Origin: Saussurea involucrata
Taxonomy: Eukaryota > Streptophyta > Magnoliopsida > Asterales > Asteraceae
NCBI GenBank assembly: GCA_033807775.1
Contig: CM066321.1
Span: 41,082,850-41,146,849 of the forward strand
Reading direction: 5' to 3'
Length of the DNA: 64,000 bases
In this document: piece after piece, positions 19,511 through 30,570 of the stretch
Position numbering within the stretch: the first letter of the stretch is position 1
How the letters are laid out: every line of letters begins with the position of its first letter
Translations under genes and position numbers: made by a program
The notes under the pieces: model-generated
What the model saw: only the letters and a program-made list of their open reading frames with translations
Database searches by the model: none
What the model was told of the DNA's origin: nothing

Positions 19511-20407
19511 AGAGATATAGATGGGTGTGCTTAATTGCCGTTGTTCTGATTTTGTTAATGTGTGGAGTATGATGTGTCACACCCCGCTAAAGCAGAAACA
19601 CGGGATGTACAGCTCAAGTTTCACAGCAAAAGTTACAAGATCACATCAACCATCAAAATACATTTAAAAGTCAACAACCTTGTCTTTACAATCGTTTTTC
19701 AGAAAGGGGAAATGACATAATTAAAGATAATTAAAGAAAGCTCCATCATGTGATGCCTTCCTAGATCCCAACCTTAATGACGTTCCCCTGAAAAGCATGT
19801 AAATGAGATGGTCAACTAGTGAACTAGTTGGTGAGATCACAGGTTTAACGAGTACAACATTGTTTGCCATAGCAAAATAGTTTAAATCCGCACAAGTGGA
19901 TAAGGCAAAATAGTTTAAATTCGTACAAGTGGATAAATCAAAGTAGTTGAATCCGTACAAGTGGATAAATCAACCGGTTATGAAATACTTGCTCATTGTA
20001 ATAGTATGTATTATGTTTAAGTAGTGAGCCCGTTACCCGACCTATATGACATCAGCCCCAGCGCATGTTCTATCACCAACAATGCGTACGGAAAACAATA
20101 ATTATGCACTCAAACAAGCGCTACTTGTGAGTGCGGTGTCAACCAAATAACGTTATTCATAATTACCAACGGCTCACACTCGTGAGTTAAACGGGTAATG
20201 TAAGTTAAACGGGGACTTACGTATGATAGAGAGAAAGCGCAAACTTACAACACGCGTAAACTATACATACTATAGAGCATAACTGAGTATAGCAAAGTTT
20301 ACGTTTTCAATAAAACGAGTTAATCAGTGCGTAAAAGTAATTGTAGTAACGACATGCTTTTCACCCCAAATATGTAAAATATTGAAAAAGGGGCTGTGAT
20401 AACTCAC

Positions 20408-20468
20408 TTGATAAGCGATAGAGTCCGGGAATCTCCCACAAGTACTTCGAGATGATCCTACTTCGAAC
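20408..20468 (-). other. predicted leader exon 2 of LTR D (61 nt)
   Basis: Between acceptor TTACGATTATAG and donor CAA/GTGAGTT on the minus strand. The exon is also exactly 61 nt in the right LTR (28775-28835) and in the solo LTR (61856-61916), despite visible substitutions. Confidence 0.6.
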
Positions 20469-20679
20469 CTATAATCGTAAGGTCACTAGTGAGTTTTTGT
20501 CTCGAATGTTCGGTATTAACTATCCAAATCGTCATAAAATGCCTTGTTGTGTTTTAATATTATCAACGTAACAAGTGTATACATTGTTCTTGTTAGAATA
20601 AAGTTACCGCAATTTCGTCACAATAAGTAACGAAAAGGGTCTAAAGAATTTGTATATAATATATGTATGTATACCGAAA

Positions 20680-20893
20680 TTTTATCATAAGAATGATAAA
20701 AAAGGGTTCAAAATGTAAAGATGAAGTATTTAAAGTGCATAAATATAAATAGATATGTTATATATATGTATATTCCACGATTTCATCATAAAATGATGAA
20801 ATGGGATCAAGAATATATAAAATGCACAAATATATAAACATAAGATATACATATGTATTCCACAATTTCATCATAAAATGATGAAATGGGATT
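20680..20893 (-). repeat. hairpin repeat in predicted intron 1 of LTR D
   Basis: Units of about 85 bp contain ATTTCATCAT-AAA-ATGATGAAAT, a strong inverted repeat, next to TATATAAA-rich spacers. A diverged version, TTTTATCATAAGAATGATAAAA, precedes them. There are two full units here, three in the right LTR (29140-29346) and more diverged ones at 62135-62465. Confidence 0.85.
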
Positions 20894-22080
20894 AGAAGTT
20901 AGTCCTCAATTATAGTAAGAAGTTTGTCCTTTGATGTCCAGATTTTGGTGTCACTTTGTGTCCATCTTTGGCTAACTTCCAGGTATAGTTAGGTCAAGAT
21001 ATTTTATGTCCAAGGGTTTTAATGAGTTAGGAAACTTTTGGCATGAGTTGCATAATTTTTAGAAGTGTCTAAGTACATGAAATAATACTTGACGTAAAAC
21101 TCGACAGAAGACGTTGCTGCTTGCGCATTGTTTCTGTGAAAACTGTTTGGTAGACGAAATCTTTGAGTTTTTGAGTGAAACCACTTGGGTTTGAATCCTA
21201 ACACATAAAAATAATTTCCAGAAAAATAATTACTTAATTTGGAGTTGTATTGGGTGAGATATGACCTTTTGAAAAGAGGTGTCGAATCTGACAGCAAGCT
21301 GTCAAAACCACCCTTTGTGCATGTGCTCCTATATTGACTTCTTATTCCTTTGCATGCAAAGTCCGATTTGACCTTTCCCCAAACACTTATTTTCAGTTCC
21401 AAAACACATTTTTGAACCATTTAAATTACATGCAAGTTACCCATCAACTCATCTTTTATAAACTCTTGAAAAAGACTCATTTTGAAGAATGTTGATGTTC
21501 ATGTCAAGAACTTCAACATGCAACTTAAAATTGTGCATTTTGAGCTCATGCATGTTTGTTTAAGTACGTTTTTAGTGGATTTCAAAGATTCACTCATGAA
21601 ATCATTGGCCCAAAAGGTATGGATTTTTCAAGAAAACTACATGCATGTTTGTTAAAAGTCCATCTTTGATCTTAATATTGGTTTGATTAGGGATTCACCG
21701 CCTTTTTTAATAACATACAAGTGTTATGGTGGTAAATCTACAAACATTAAGATGTGTAGAGATGGTTTTTGACAAGATTAAAGAAATGTAGAAAAAGATG
21801 AAGAACATTCATAAGAAAAGTGCAAAGAAATGAAAACTAGAAAAAGGGAGTGTGTGGATTTCATCCATCACACTTGTAGTTACCTTGAACACTTTGATCT
21901 CTTGGAAGAGATGTGTTTAGGGGCTGAAGTTTTATGATTTTACTTGGATGAAGATGGATGAGGATGGATGAAGATGGAGAGAGAAAGGAAGAACTCTAGT
22001 GTGAGAGAATTTAGAGAGAGTGTGAGTAGTTTGAAAATGAGTGAAATGGTTTAATAAAAACTACATAAAGGGGGTAGTGA

Positions 22081-22126
22081 GGGGGGGGGGGGGGGGGTGG
22101 CCGGCCTCACCAAGGGGGGGGGGGTG
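22081..22126 (-). repeat. paired G runs around GGCCGGCC in LTR D
   Basis: Two runs of about 17 and 10 G flank TGGCCGGCCTCACCAA. The feature recurs in the right LTR (30547-30563, 46716-46728) and in the solo copy (63279-63293), so it belongs to the family. Run lengths may be affected by sequencing error. Confidence 0.8.
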
Positions 22127-22481
22127 TGTTGCAAAATATAAAAGTCTAATCTTGTCTTTTTGATTTATTTTTAAAGTATAAAGTATTTTCTTATAAATTT
22201 AAATAATACAATAGTTATATAAAAGTAAAGTATTTATGTAATTTAGTTGAAAATAGATCAAGTTGTTAATTATATAATACTTGTGGTATAATTGTAGCTT
22301 AAGTTGGCATTTTATGAGATTTATGGATAATTTCCTAAATCAAGGGGTTCCTAGGCAAAATTTCTAAAATTTTCCTACCGTACCGAGGTTACTGCTAAAA
22401 TTGTACTGTGTGACTATGACGTGAATAACTGAAATATTCAGTGTAGTTCTAACCTGAGGTGTAAATTTGACAGTTGTCACA

Positions 22482-22500
22482 GTCTCCCCCGGTTAAAAGA
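22482..22500 (-). other. polypurine tract of element D
   Basis: On the minus strand it reads CTTTTAACCGGGGGAGAC immediately before the 3' LTR, preceded by the usual GAATTTCGGGACGAAATTC motif. Confidence 0.75.
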
Positions 22501-22515
22501 ATTTCGTCCCGAAAT

Positions 22516-24126
22516 TCAAGTGTTACTAGCTTTAACAGGTTTGCTAGCAAAGAGATGAGGATACTTATGCATCATGTAATCCTCTTGTTCCCAAGTGTAC
22601 TCAGGTCCATGCCTTGTGTTCCAATGGACTTTTACTATCGGAGTCTTGCTTCGCCTACGACGTTTGACTTCCCTATCAAGTATCTCAATTGGTTCCTCCA
22701 CGATGTGCAGTTTATCGTTGATTTGGACTTCTTCTAAAGGCACGGTAGCTGCTTCGTCAGCTAAACACTTCTCCAGGTTTGACATGTGAAACGTGTTGTG
22801 GATAGCACTTAACTCCATTGGCAATTCCAGCTTATAAGCTATTGGTCCAATTCTTTCCGTGATCTTGAATGGTCCAACATACCGTGGACTCAATTTTCCT
22901 CTTTTCCCAAACCGGATTGTTCCCTTCCAAGGGGACACTTTCAAAAAGACTCTGTCACCAACTTGAAATTCTAAAGGCTTCCTACGATTGTCCGCATAGC
23001 TCTTTTGACGATCTTGAGCTGCTTTAAGCCTATCTCTGATGATTGCAATCTTGTCGGTGGTTTCTTGAACAATGTCCGGACTAGATAGTTGTCTATCTCC
23101 AATCTCTAACCAACAAAGAGGTGTTCGACACTTACGTCCATACAGAGCTTCATATGGCGCACACTGAATACTAGTGTGATAACTATTGTTGTAAGAAAAC
23201 TCAACTAACGGCAAGTGGTTATCCCAACTTCCTCCAAAGTCTATCACACATGCCCGAAGCATGTCCTCCAATGTCTGAATGGTTCGCTCACTCTGACCAT
23301 CCGTTTGAGGATGATAGGCCGTGCTCAAATTTAATTGCGTACCTAACGCTTTTTGAAGTGACTGCCAAAATCGAGATGTGAAGCGGTTATCTCTATCTGA
23401 TATGATGGAAACTGGGACTCCATGACGAGTGACGATTTCCTTGATATAGATTTGAGCAAGCTTCTCCATCTTAAAGTCTTCTCGAATAGGCAAGAAATGT
23501 GCAGACTTCGTAAATCGATCTACTATAACCCAAATCGAGTCGTGTCCTTTGGCAGTTCTTGGAAGTTTGGTTATGAAATCCATAGTGATTTGCTCCCATT
23601 TCCACTGTGGAATCTCTGGTTGTTGCAACAATCCTGATGGCTTTTGATAAACAGCCTTGACTTTTGAGCAAGTTATGCATTTTCCTACATATGTGGCAAT
23701 ATCCTTCTTCATTCCTGGCCACCAATAGTACTCCCTTAACTCCTTGTACATCTTATCCGATCCTGGGTGAATTGAGTATTTAGATTTACGAGCCTCCTCC
23801 AAAATCATTTCCCGTAGGTTGTCAGCCTTTGGGATCCATACTCTGCCCTTAAAGTAACGTACTCCATCAGTCTTAGTTTCAAATCTAGCCTCTATACCAT
23901 GAAGAGTATCGTCCTTCAGGTTTTCAGACTTCATTGCTTCGTTTTGAGCTTCGAAAATCCGAGTTTTCAAACTTATTTGAACCAGCGCTCCTAACGCTCG
24001 GACTCGTGAAGGTTTTACCCTTTCTTTCCTACTCAGGGCATCGGCTACTACGTTGGCCTTTCCTGGGTGGTAACATATCTCACAATCGTAGTCGATGAGT
24101 AGTTCTACCCATCTTCTTTGCCTCAT
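22516..24126 (-). pseudogene. pol: integrase and chromodomain part of element D pol
   Basis: 536 open codons beginning MRQRRWVELLIDYDCEICYH (end of RNase H). The integrase zinc region is H...CITCSKVKA and the catalytic core is intact: MDFITKLP (Asp), ISDRDNRFTS (Asp), DGQSERTIQ (Glu). A C-terminal module GDRVFLKVSPWKG follows, then the chromodomain ILDREVKRRRRSKTPIVKV...WEQEDYMMHKYP. This marks it as a chromovirus, Tekay/Del clade; chromodomains guide insertion to heterochromatin. A single TAG (about 24153, Gln to stop in SL-Q-HIF) separates it from RT/RNase H. Confidence 0.9.
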
Positions 24127-24153
24127 ATTAAGTATCTTTTGATCAAAGATGTG

Positions 24154-26286
24154 CTAAAGACTCTTGTGGTCGGTGAAAATAGTGCACTTGGTACCATATA
24201 GATAATGTCTCCATATCTTCAGAGCGAATACCACAGCTCCGAGTTCCAAATCGTGCGTGGTATAGTTCATTTCATGAACTTTTATTTGTCTCGAGGCGTA
24301 TGCTATCACCTTATCATTTTGCATCAACACGCAACGTAATCCTTGATGCGATGCGTCACAATACACCACAAAATTTTCCATTCCCTCCGGTAAAGCTAAA
24401 ATCGGTGCATGGCACAACTTTTTCTTCAAAAGTTGAAACGCTTCTTCATGTGAAGCTCCCCAAACGAATTCCTTGTCCTTTTGGGTTAACGTGGTAAGGG
24501 GTTTAGCGATCTTAGAGAAATTCTCGATAAAAGGCCGATAATATCCTGCCAAACCTAGAAATTGGCGAATTTCTGTCGGAGTCCTTAGGGCTTCCCATTT
24601 CTGAATAGCTTCCACTTTAGCCGGGTCCCCGTGAATCCCTTTCTCTCCGATCACGTGACCTAAGAAATGTACTTCTCGAATCCAAAATTCACACTTAGAG
24701 AATTTGGCATACAGTTTCTGCTCCTTGAGAAGTTCTAGAATCACTTTTAGATGCTGCTCGTGATCTTTCTTACTCTGAGAATAGATCAGTATATCATCGA
24801 TGAACACAATCACAAACTTATCAAGGTATAGTCTACATACTCTATTCATTAGGTCCATAAACACATCTGGTGCGTTCGTCAAACCGAATGGCAAAACTAA
24901 AAACTCGTAGTGTCCATAGCGAGTTCTAAAAGCTATTTTTGGGATGTCCTTCTCTCGGACTATTAACTGATGATATCCTAATCGAAGATCAATTTTCGAG
25001 AAGTAAGTTGCACCCTGCAACTGGTCGAACAAATCGTCTATTCGAGGGAGAGGATATCGGTTCTTGATTGTTATCTTATTTAGCTCCCTATAATCGATGC
25101 ACATTCGAAACGATCCATCCTTCTTTTTGACGAAAAGAATCGGGGCTCCCCAGGGTGATGAACTTGGTCGAATGAATCCTTTATCCAGAAGTTCCTGAAG
25201 TTGATTCGACAACTCCTGCATTTCGACAGGTGCTAAACGGTATGGGTCCTTGGCTACAGGCGCCGCTCCGGGTATAAGGTCAATCTGAAATCCGACTTGT
25301 CTACACGGTGGCAGTCCAGGAAAATCGTTTGGAAACACTTCTGGGTGATCTTTCACCACAGGAATATCTTGGACTCGCCTCTCCTCAGACTTCTTCTCGA
25401 CTACGCAAGCCAAAAATGCAACACACTTCTTTCTCAAATACTTATGGACCTTCATACATGACACTATCCTTAGGCTCCTTCCAGCTATATCTCCTTGGAC
25501 AACAAGGGTTTCTCCGCCTTGTAATGGTAACTTTACAGTCTTTTCGACACAACTAACCGCTGCTCGATTCTTAGATAACCAATCCATGCCTATCACTTCA
25601 TCGAAACTCCCCAATTCAATTGGAATAAGATCAACACTAAATAGCTTATCAGCTAAGTTCAAAGTACATCCTAAGATTACATCCTTAGCTTCTAACTCAT
25701 ACCCATTAGCAACCTCAACAATATAAGCATTCAGCATTTTCTTAGATTCTAGATTGATCAAAGTCCTAAAGTCTAACGAAACAAAGCTCTTATCAGCTCT
25801 AGTGTCGAATAATACAGATGCATAATAATCGTTTAGGAGAAATGTACCTGTCACTACATTGGGGTCTCGACGTGCTTCTTCTGCTCCTAAGATAAATGCC
25901 CGTCCTCGAGCTTGTCCTCCTTGGTTTCCCTGATTGGCTTGCCTTGCTTGATACCCATCATTGTTATTGGTTGATCCCCTTTTTAGCCTTGGACACGCAT
26001 TCCGGAAGTGATCTGGGCTTCCACACTCATAGCATACCCTTCCATCCTCCTTTACATTCTTTCCCATCTTGCAGTACTGGGTAAAATGACCCTTTTGCTT
26101 ACAAATGCCACAGGTGGGACAGGTTCCCTCATGATGCAAATTGCACTGATTGCATTTTGGGAGGGGTCCATGGTAACGCCCTACTTCCTTAGCATTCATT
26201 CCAAAGTTTCCCACTACTGTTCCTACTTGAACTACCTCCAAACGCCTTTCCTGACTGACTCTCTGGCCTTCTCTTACTACCGACAC
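24154..26286 (-). pseudogene. pol: zinc knuckle, protease, RT and RNase H part of element D
   Basis: 710 open codons. CCHC-type knuckles are at residues about 59-72 (CGICKQKGHFTQYC) and 85-98 (CYECGSPDHFRNAC). The protease motif at 161-164 is DTRA instead of DTGA, a change in a catalytic-loop Gly likely to inactivate it. RT runs from about 340, with active site FIDDILIYS (about 495-503). It also carries LGYHQ for the usual SGYHQ. RNase H has YCDAS (643-647), DLELGAV and FTDHKSL. A frameshift near 26200 breaks it from gag, and a TAG ends it. Confidence 0.9.
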
Positions 26287-27043
26287 CTTTCTGAGTTAGA
26301 GTTCTTGCTCTGACCGCATCGTTGGTCAAGCTGGTTGCTAAAGCTACTGAGGCTTGAATTGTGGTTGGACTTGATGACTTAACCATCCCTCGGATCTCCG
26401 GGGCCAGTCCATACAGATACCGGTCTATCCGTTTGCTCTCCGGGGTAACCATGTGGGGTACTAACTTCGCATGTTTGTGAAAACGAGCGGTGTATCAATC
26501 TATCCCCGAACCAACCATGGTAAGATCCCAAAGTTCAGCCTCCAACTTCTGAACTTCACTCTTGGGACAGTATTCCTCAATGAGTAATTCCTTGAATTCA
26601 GTCTAGGACAACTTGTATGCATCCTCCCTTCCACGGGTTTGGACTTGAATGTTCCACCAGGTCAAAGCTTGTTTTTGAAACTGGAATGCCGCATATTCCA
26701 CCATGCGATCCTCTGAGCACTTACTGATGTGGAGTACCGACTCCATACTATCAAACCATGAGAGTAATCCTATAGCACCCGCTGTTCCATGAAACTCCTT
26801 GGGCTTGCAAGTCATGAACGTCTTGTAGCTGCATCCTCTACTGTCATGAACATCATTGGGAGTTCCTCCTCCCACATTGACATTCCTATGATTCTCATTG
26901 ATGCCCGCGGTGACTTGTGTTACAATGTCGGGTATCGCCTCTTGGATACGTTGAGCTATGATTTGGGCAATATCGGGGTTTTGGTCTTCAGGATTTTCTC
27001 CCGTACGACGTGTGGATCTTCTTGGAAATCTTCCACCATCCAC
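26189..27043 (-). pseudogene. gag: capsid part of element D gag
   Basis: Ty3-type Gag (retrotrans_gag). The start region is MDGGRFPRRSTRRTGENPED, then CKPKEFHGTAGAIGLLSWFDSMESVLHISKC and ALTWWN, hallmarks of this capsid domain. It stops at 26603 (TAG, where Trp is usual). A second nonsense codon lies near 26492. The frame is then open again as MVTPESKRIDRYLYGLAPEIRGMV to 26189, where it overlaps the next frame. The capsid is not translatable in one piece. Confidence 0.85.
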
Positions 27044-27044
27044 G

Positions 27045-27635
27045 TCAATATCCTCCCCGATATACCTCGATCAGAACCCACAACACCAACATCGACAGTA
27101 ACGTCACCACGGCTATGGAAGCTATCTCAGCCCTTAAGGAAATCCTCCGAGCTACCCTCTCTCTAGCCAGGGCTTCGGTCGACATGTTGGTCAAAAGGTG
27201 ACTTAACTCTACTAGCTCCGTTAGGACTTGACTCTGGTGACTGACCCTTATTTGACATCCGTGCAAATCCGCTGTCACAGCCCTAAGGTGCGGCTCTTCG
27301 GCCCAGGTCATGCCTACTCGCGAGGGTTCCGACGCCTCTTGCCGATCGGACCTCAAACTGACTCGTCTAGGTATAGGGACGCTCTTCCTAGCGGTTAGTT
27401 TCGTGTGTGGCCCTCTAGGACTAGGTTGTACCACTATCGGGGTGGGTTGTGGTGGAACTACAGTCGGTGGTATCCTTGGCCTATCGTACGGGTCTTGTTC
27501 TCCTCCAGAGGTACGTTCGCTTGACGGCGTGTAGGAGGGTCGTGAGCTTGATGACGACGATGACGATGACATAGTAGTGCTGATGTAAGAGTGTGATGAG
27601 GATGTTGACATAGTGATACTGAAGTAAGAGTGCAT
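27045..27635 (-). pseudogene. gag: N-terminal leader part of element D gag with a hydrophobic segment
   Basis: 196 codons, Ser-rich at the start (MSTSSSHSYISTTMSSSS), Pro-rich in the middle, then a helical region ending in SIAVVTLLSMLVLWVLIEVY, which has the length and composition of a membrane segment. A frame change at about 27050 separates it from the capsid part, so it probably belonged to one long Gag. A hydrophobic segment before the capsid is unusual; whether it is real or a frame artefact needs comparison with other copies. Confidence 0.55.
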
Positions 27636-27957
27636 AACATTACTTGTCGCGTAGTGATAAAGGCTAAACGCACTATACTATTGCATACTATAGGCAATAA
27701 CTACGTTCATCCTATGCATACGAAGTGAAGCATTTTTGTAAGAAAATACACACATGTTCCTAGCATATCCATTTCCGTTCTCGCATTACTCTTCCTTAAT
27801 TAAACATAGGTGATCAGGATTTGTTTAATTAAAGATCGATGATGCAATACCCGAATTAGTTATACTAGCAACATGTTGAGTAGTTTGAGTGTTATTTCCC
27901 GTTTTTTGCTATAGTTGCAGTTTTTCTAAATAAAAATCGGTATTCTCTATAACCTTT

Positions 27958-27970
27958 GGCTCTGATACCA
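27958..27970 (-). other. primer-binding site of element D
   Basis: On the minus strand TGGTATCAGAGCC lies four bases (AATT) after the LTR end TGTGACAG. Met-tRNA type. Confidence 0.9.
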
Positions 27971-27974
27971 ATTC

Positions 27975-30570
27975 TGTCACACCCCGCTAAAGCGGAAACA
28001 CGAGATGTGCAGCTCAAGTTTCACAGCAAAAGTTACAAGATAACATCAACCATAAAAATACATTTAAAAGTCAACAACCTTGTCTTTACAATCGTTTTTC
28101 AGAAAGGGGAAATGACATAATTAAAGATAATTAAAGAAAGCTTCATCACGTGATGCCTTCCTAGATCCCAACCTTAATTACGTTCCCCTGAAAAGCATGT
28201 AAATGAGAGGGTCAACTAGTGAACTAGTTGGTGAGATCACAGGTTTAACGAGTACACCATTGTTTGACATAGCAAAATAGTTTAAATCCGCACAAGTGGA
28301 TAAGGCAAAATAGTTTAAATCCGTACAAGTGGATAAATCAACCGGTTATGAAATACATGCTCATTGTAATAGTATGTATTATGTTTAAATAGTGAGCCCG
28401 TTACCCGACCTATATGACAGCAGCCCCAGCGCATGTTCTATCACCAACAATGCGTACGGAAAACAATAATTATGCACTCAAACAAGCACTACTTGTGAGT
28501 GGGTGTCAACCAAATAACGTTATTCATAATTACCAACGGCTCACACTCGTGAGTTAAACGGGTAACGTAAGTTAAACGGAGACTTACGTATGATAGAGAG
28601 AAAGCTCAAATTTACAACACGCGTAAACTAAACATGCTATAGAGCATCACTGAGTATAGCAAAGTTTACGTTTTCAATAAAACGAGTTAATCAGTGCGTA
28701 AAAGTAATTGTAGGAACGACATGCTTTTCACCCCAAATATGTAAAATATTGAAAAAGGGGTTGTGATAACTCACTTGATAAGTGATAGATTCCGGGAATC
28801 TCCCACAAGTACTTCGAGATGATCCTACTTCGAACCTATAATCGTAAGGTCAATAGTGAGTTTTTGTCTCAAAGGTTCGGTATTAACTATCCAAATCGTC
28901 ATAAAATGCCTTGTTGTGTTTTAATATTATCAACGTAATAAGTGTATACATTGTTCTTGCTAGAATAAAGTTACCGCAATTTCATCACAATAAGTAACGA
29001 AAAGGGTCTAAAGAATTGGTATATAATATATGTATGTATACCGAAATTTTATCATAAGAATGATAAAAAAGGTTCAAAATGTAAAGATGAAGTATTTAAA
29101 GTGCTTAAATATAAATAGATATGTTATATATATATGTATATTCCACAATTTCATCATAAAATGATGAAATGGGATCAAGAATATATAAAATGCATAAATA
29201 TATAAACATAAGATATACATATGTATTCCACAATTTCATCATAAAATGATGAAATGGGATCAAGAATATATAAAATGCATAAATATATAAACATAAGATA
29301 TACATATGTATTCCACAATTTCATCATAAAATGATGAAATGGGATTAGAAGTTAGTCCTCAATTATAGTAAGAAGTTTGTCCTTTGCTGTCCAGATTTTG
29401 GTGTCATTTTGTGTCCATCTTTGGGTAACTTCCAGGTATAGTTAGGTCAAGATATTTTATGTCCAAGGGGTTTAATGAGTTAGGAAACTTTTGGCATAAG
29501 TTTTATAATTTTTAGAAGTGTTTAAGTACATGAAATAATACTTGACGTAACACTCGACAGAAGACGTTGCTGCTTGCGCACTGTTTCTGTGAAAACTGTT
29601 TGGTAGACGACATCTTTAAGTTTTTGAGTGAAACCACTTGGGTTTGAATCCTAACACATAAAAATAATTTCCAGAAAAAGAATTACTTAATTTGGAGTAG
29701 TATTGAGTGAGATATGAGCTTTTGAAAAGAGGTGTGGAATCTGACAGCAAGCTGTCAAAACCACCCTTTGTGCATGTGTTCCTATATTGACTTCTTAACC
29801 AAAATTCTTATTCCTTTGCATGCAAAGTCCGATATGACCTTTACCTAAACAACTATTTTCAGTTCCAAAATATATTTTTGAACCATTTAAATTACATGCA
29901 AGTTACCCATCAACTCATCTTTTATAAACTCTTGAAAAAGACTCATTTTGAAGAATGTTGATGTTCATGTCAAGAACTTCAACATGCAACTTAAAATTGT
30001 ACATTTTGAGCTCATGCATGTTTGTTTAAGTACGTTTTTAGTGGATTTCAAAGATTCACTTATGAAATCATTGGACCAAAAGGTATGGATTTTTCAAGAA
30101 AACTACATGCATGTTTGTTAAAAGTCCATCTATGATCTTAATATTGGTTTGATTAGGGATTCACCACCTTTTTTAATAACATACAAGTGTTATTGTGGTA
30201 AATCTACAAACATTAAGATATGTAGAGATGGTTTTTGACATGATTAAAGAAATGTAGAAAAAGATGAAGAGCATTCATAAGAAAAGTGCAAAGAAATGAA
30301 AACTAGAAAAAGGGAGTGTGTGGATTTCATCCATCACACTTGTAGTTAACTTGAACACTTTGATCTCTTGGAAGAGATGTGTTTAGGGGCTGAAGTTTTA
30401 TAATTTTACTTGGATGAAGATGGATGAGGATGGATGAAGATGGAGAGAGAAAGGAAGAACTCTAGTGTTTGAGAATTTAGAGAGAGTGTGAGTAGTTTGC
30501 AAATGAGTGAAATGGTTTAATAAAAACTACATAAAGGGGGTAGTGAGGGGGGGGGGGGGGGGGCTGGCCG
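27975..30570 (-). repeat. 5' LTR of element D, larger part
   Basis: Partner of 19575-22481, interrupted at GGCCG by element F and continued at 46708-47083. Predicted leader exon 2 is 28775-28835. The first donor has lost its GT (AAG/TTAACT near 30350), so this copy's promoter-proximal LTR would not splice at that site. It carries one more hairpin unit than the left LTR (29215-29346). Confidence 0.92.

Larger units (their letters stand above)
19575..22481 (-). repeat. 3' LTR of element D
   Basis: 2907 bp, a different LTR family from E, F and G. On the minus strand it carries donor AAG/GTAACT (21883), acceptor ATTATAG (20469), donor CAA/GTGAGTT (20407) and acceptor TGCTTTTCAG (19788). The same sites are kept in the diverged solo copy at 61058-63659. 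Near 22081-22124 there are two long G runs around GGCCGGCC. It has three units of a GTACAAGTGGATAAA-type repeat near 19890-19970, against two in the right LTR. Confidence 0.93.

Noticed and set aside
22474..22789. Plus-strand ORFs over element D (also 24300-24497, 25308-25556, 26008-26313, 26789-27166, 27310-27534)
   Set aside because: They are antisense shadows of the minus-strand gag-pol, with no motifs of their own. The same applies to plus-strand ORFs over F and G.
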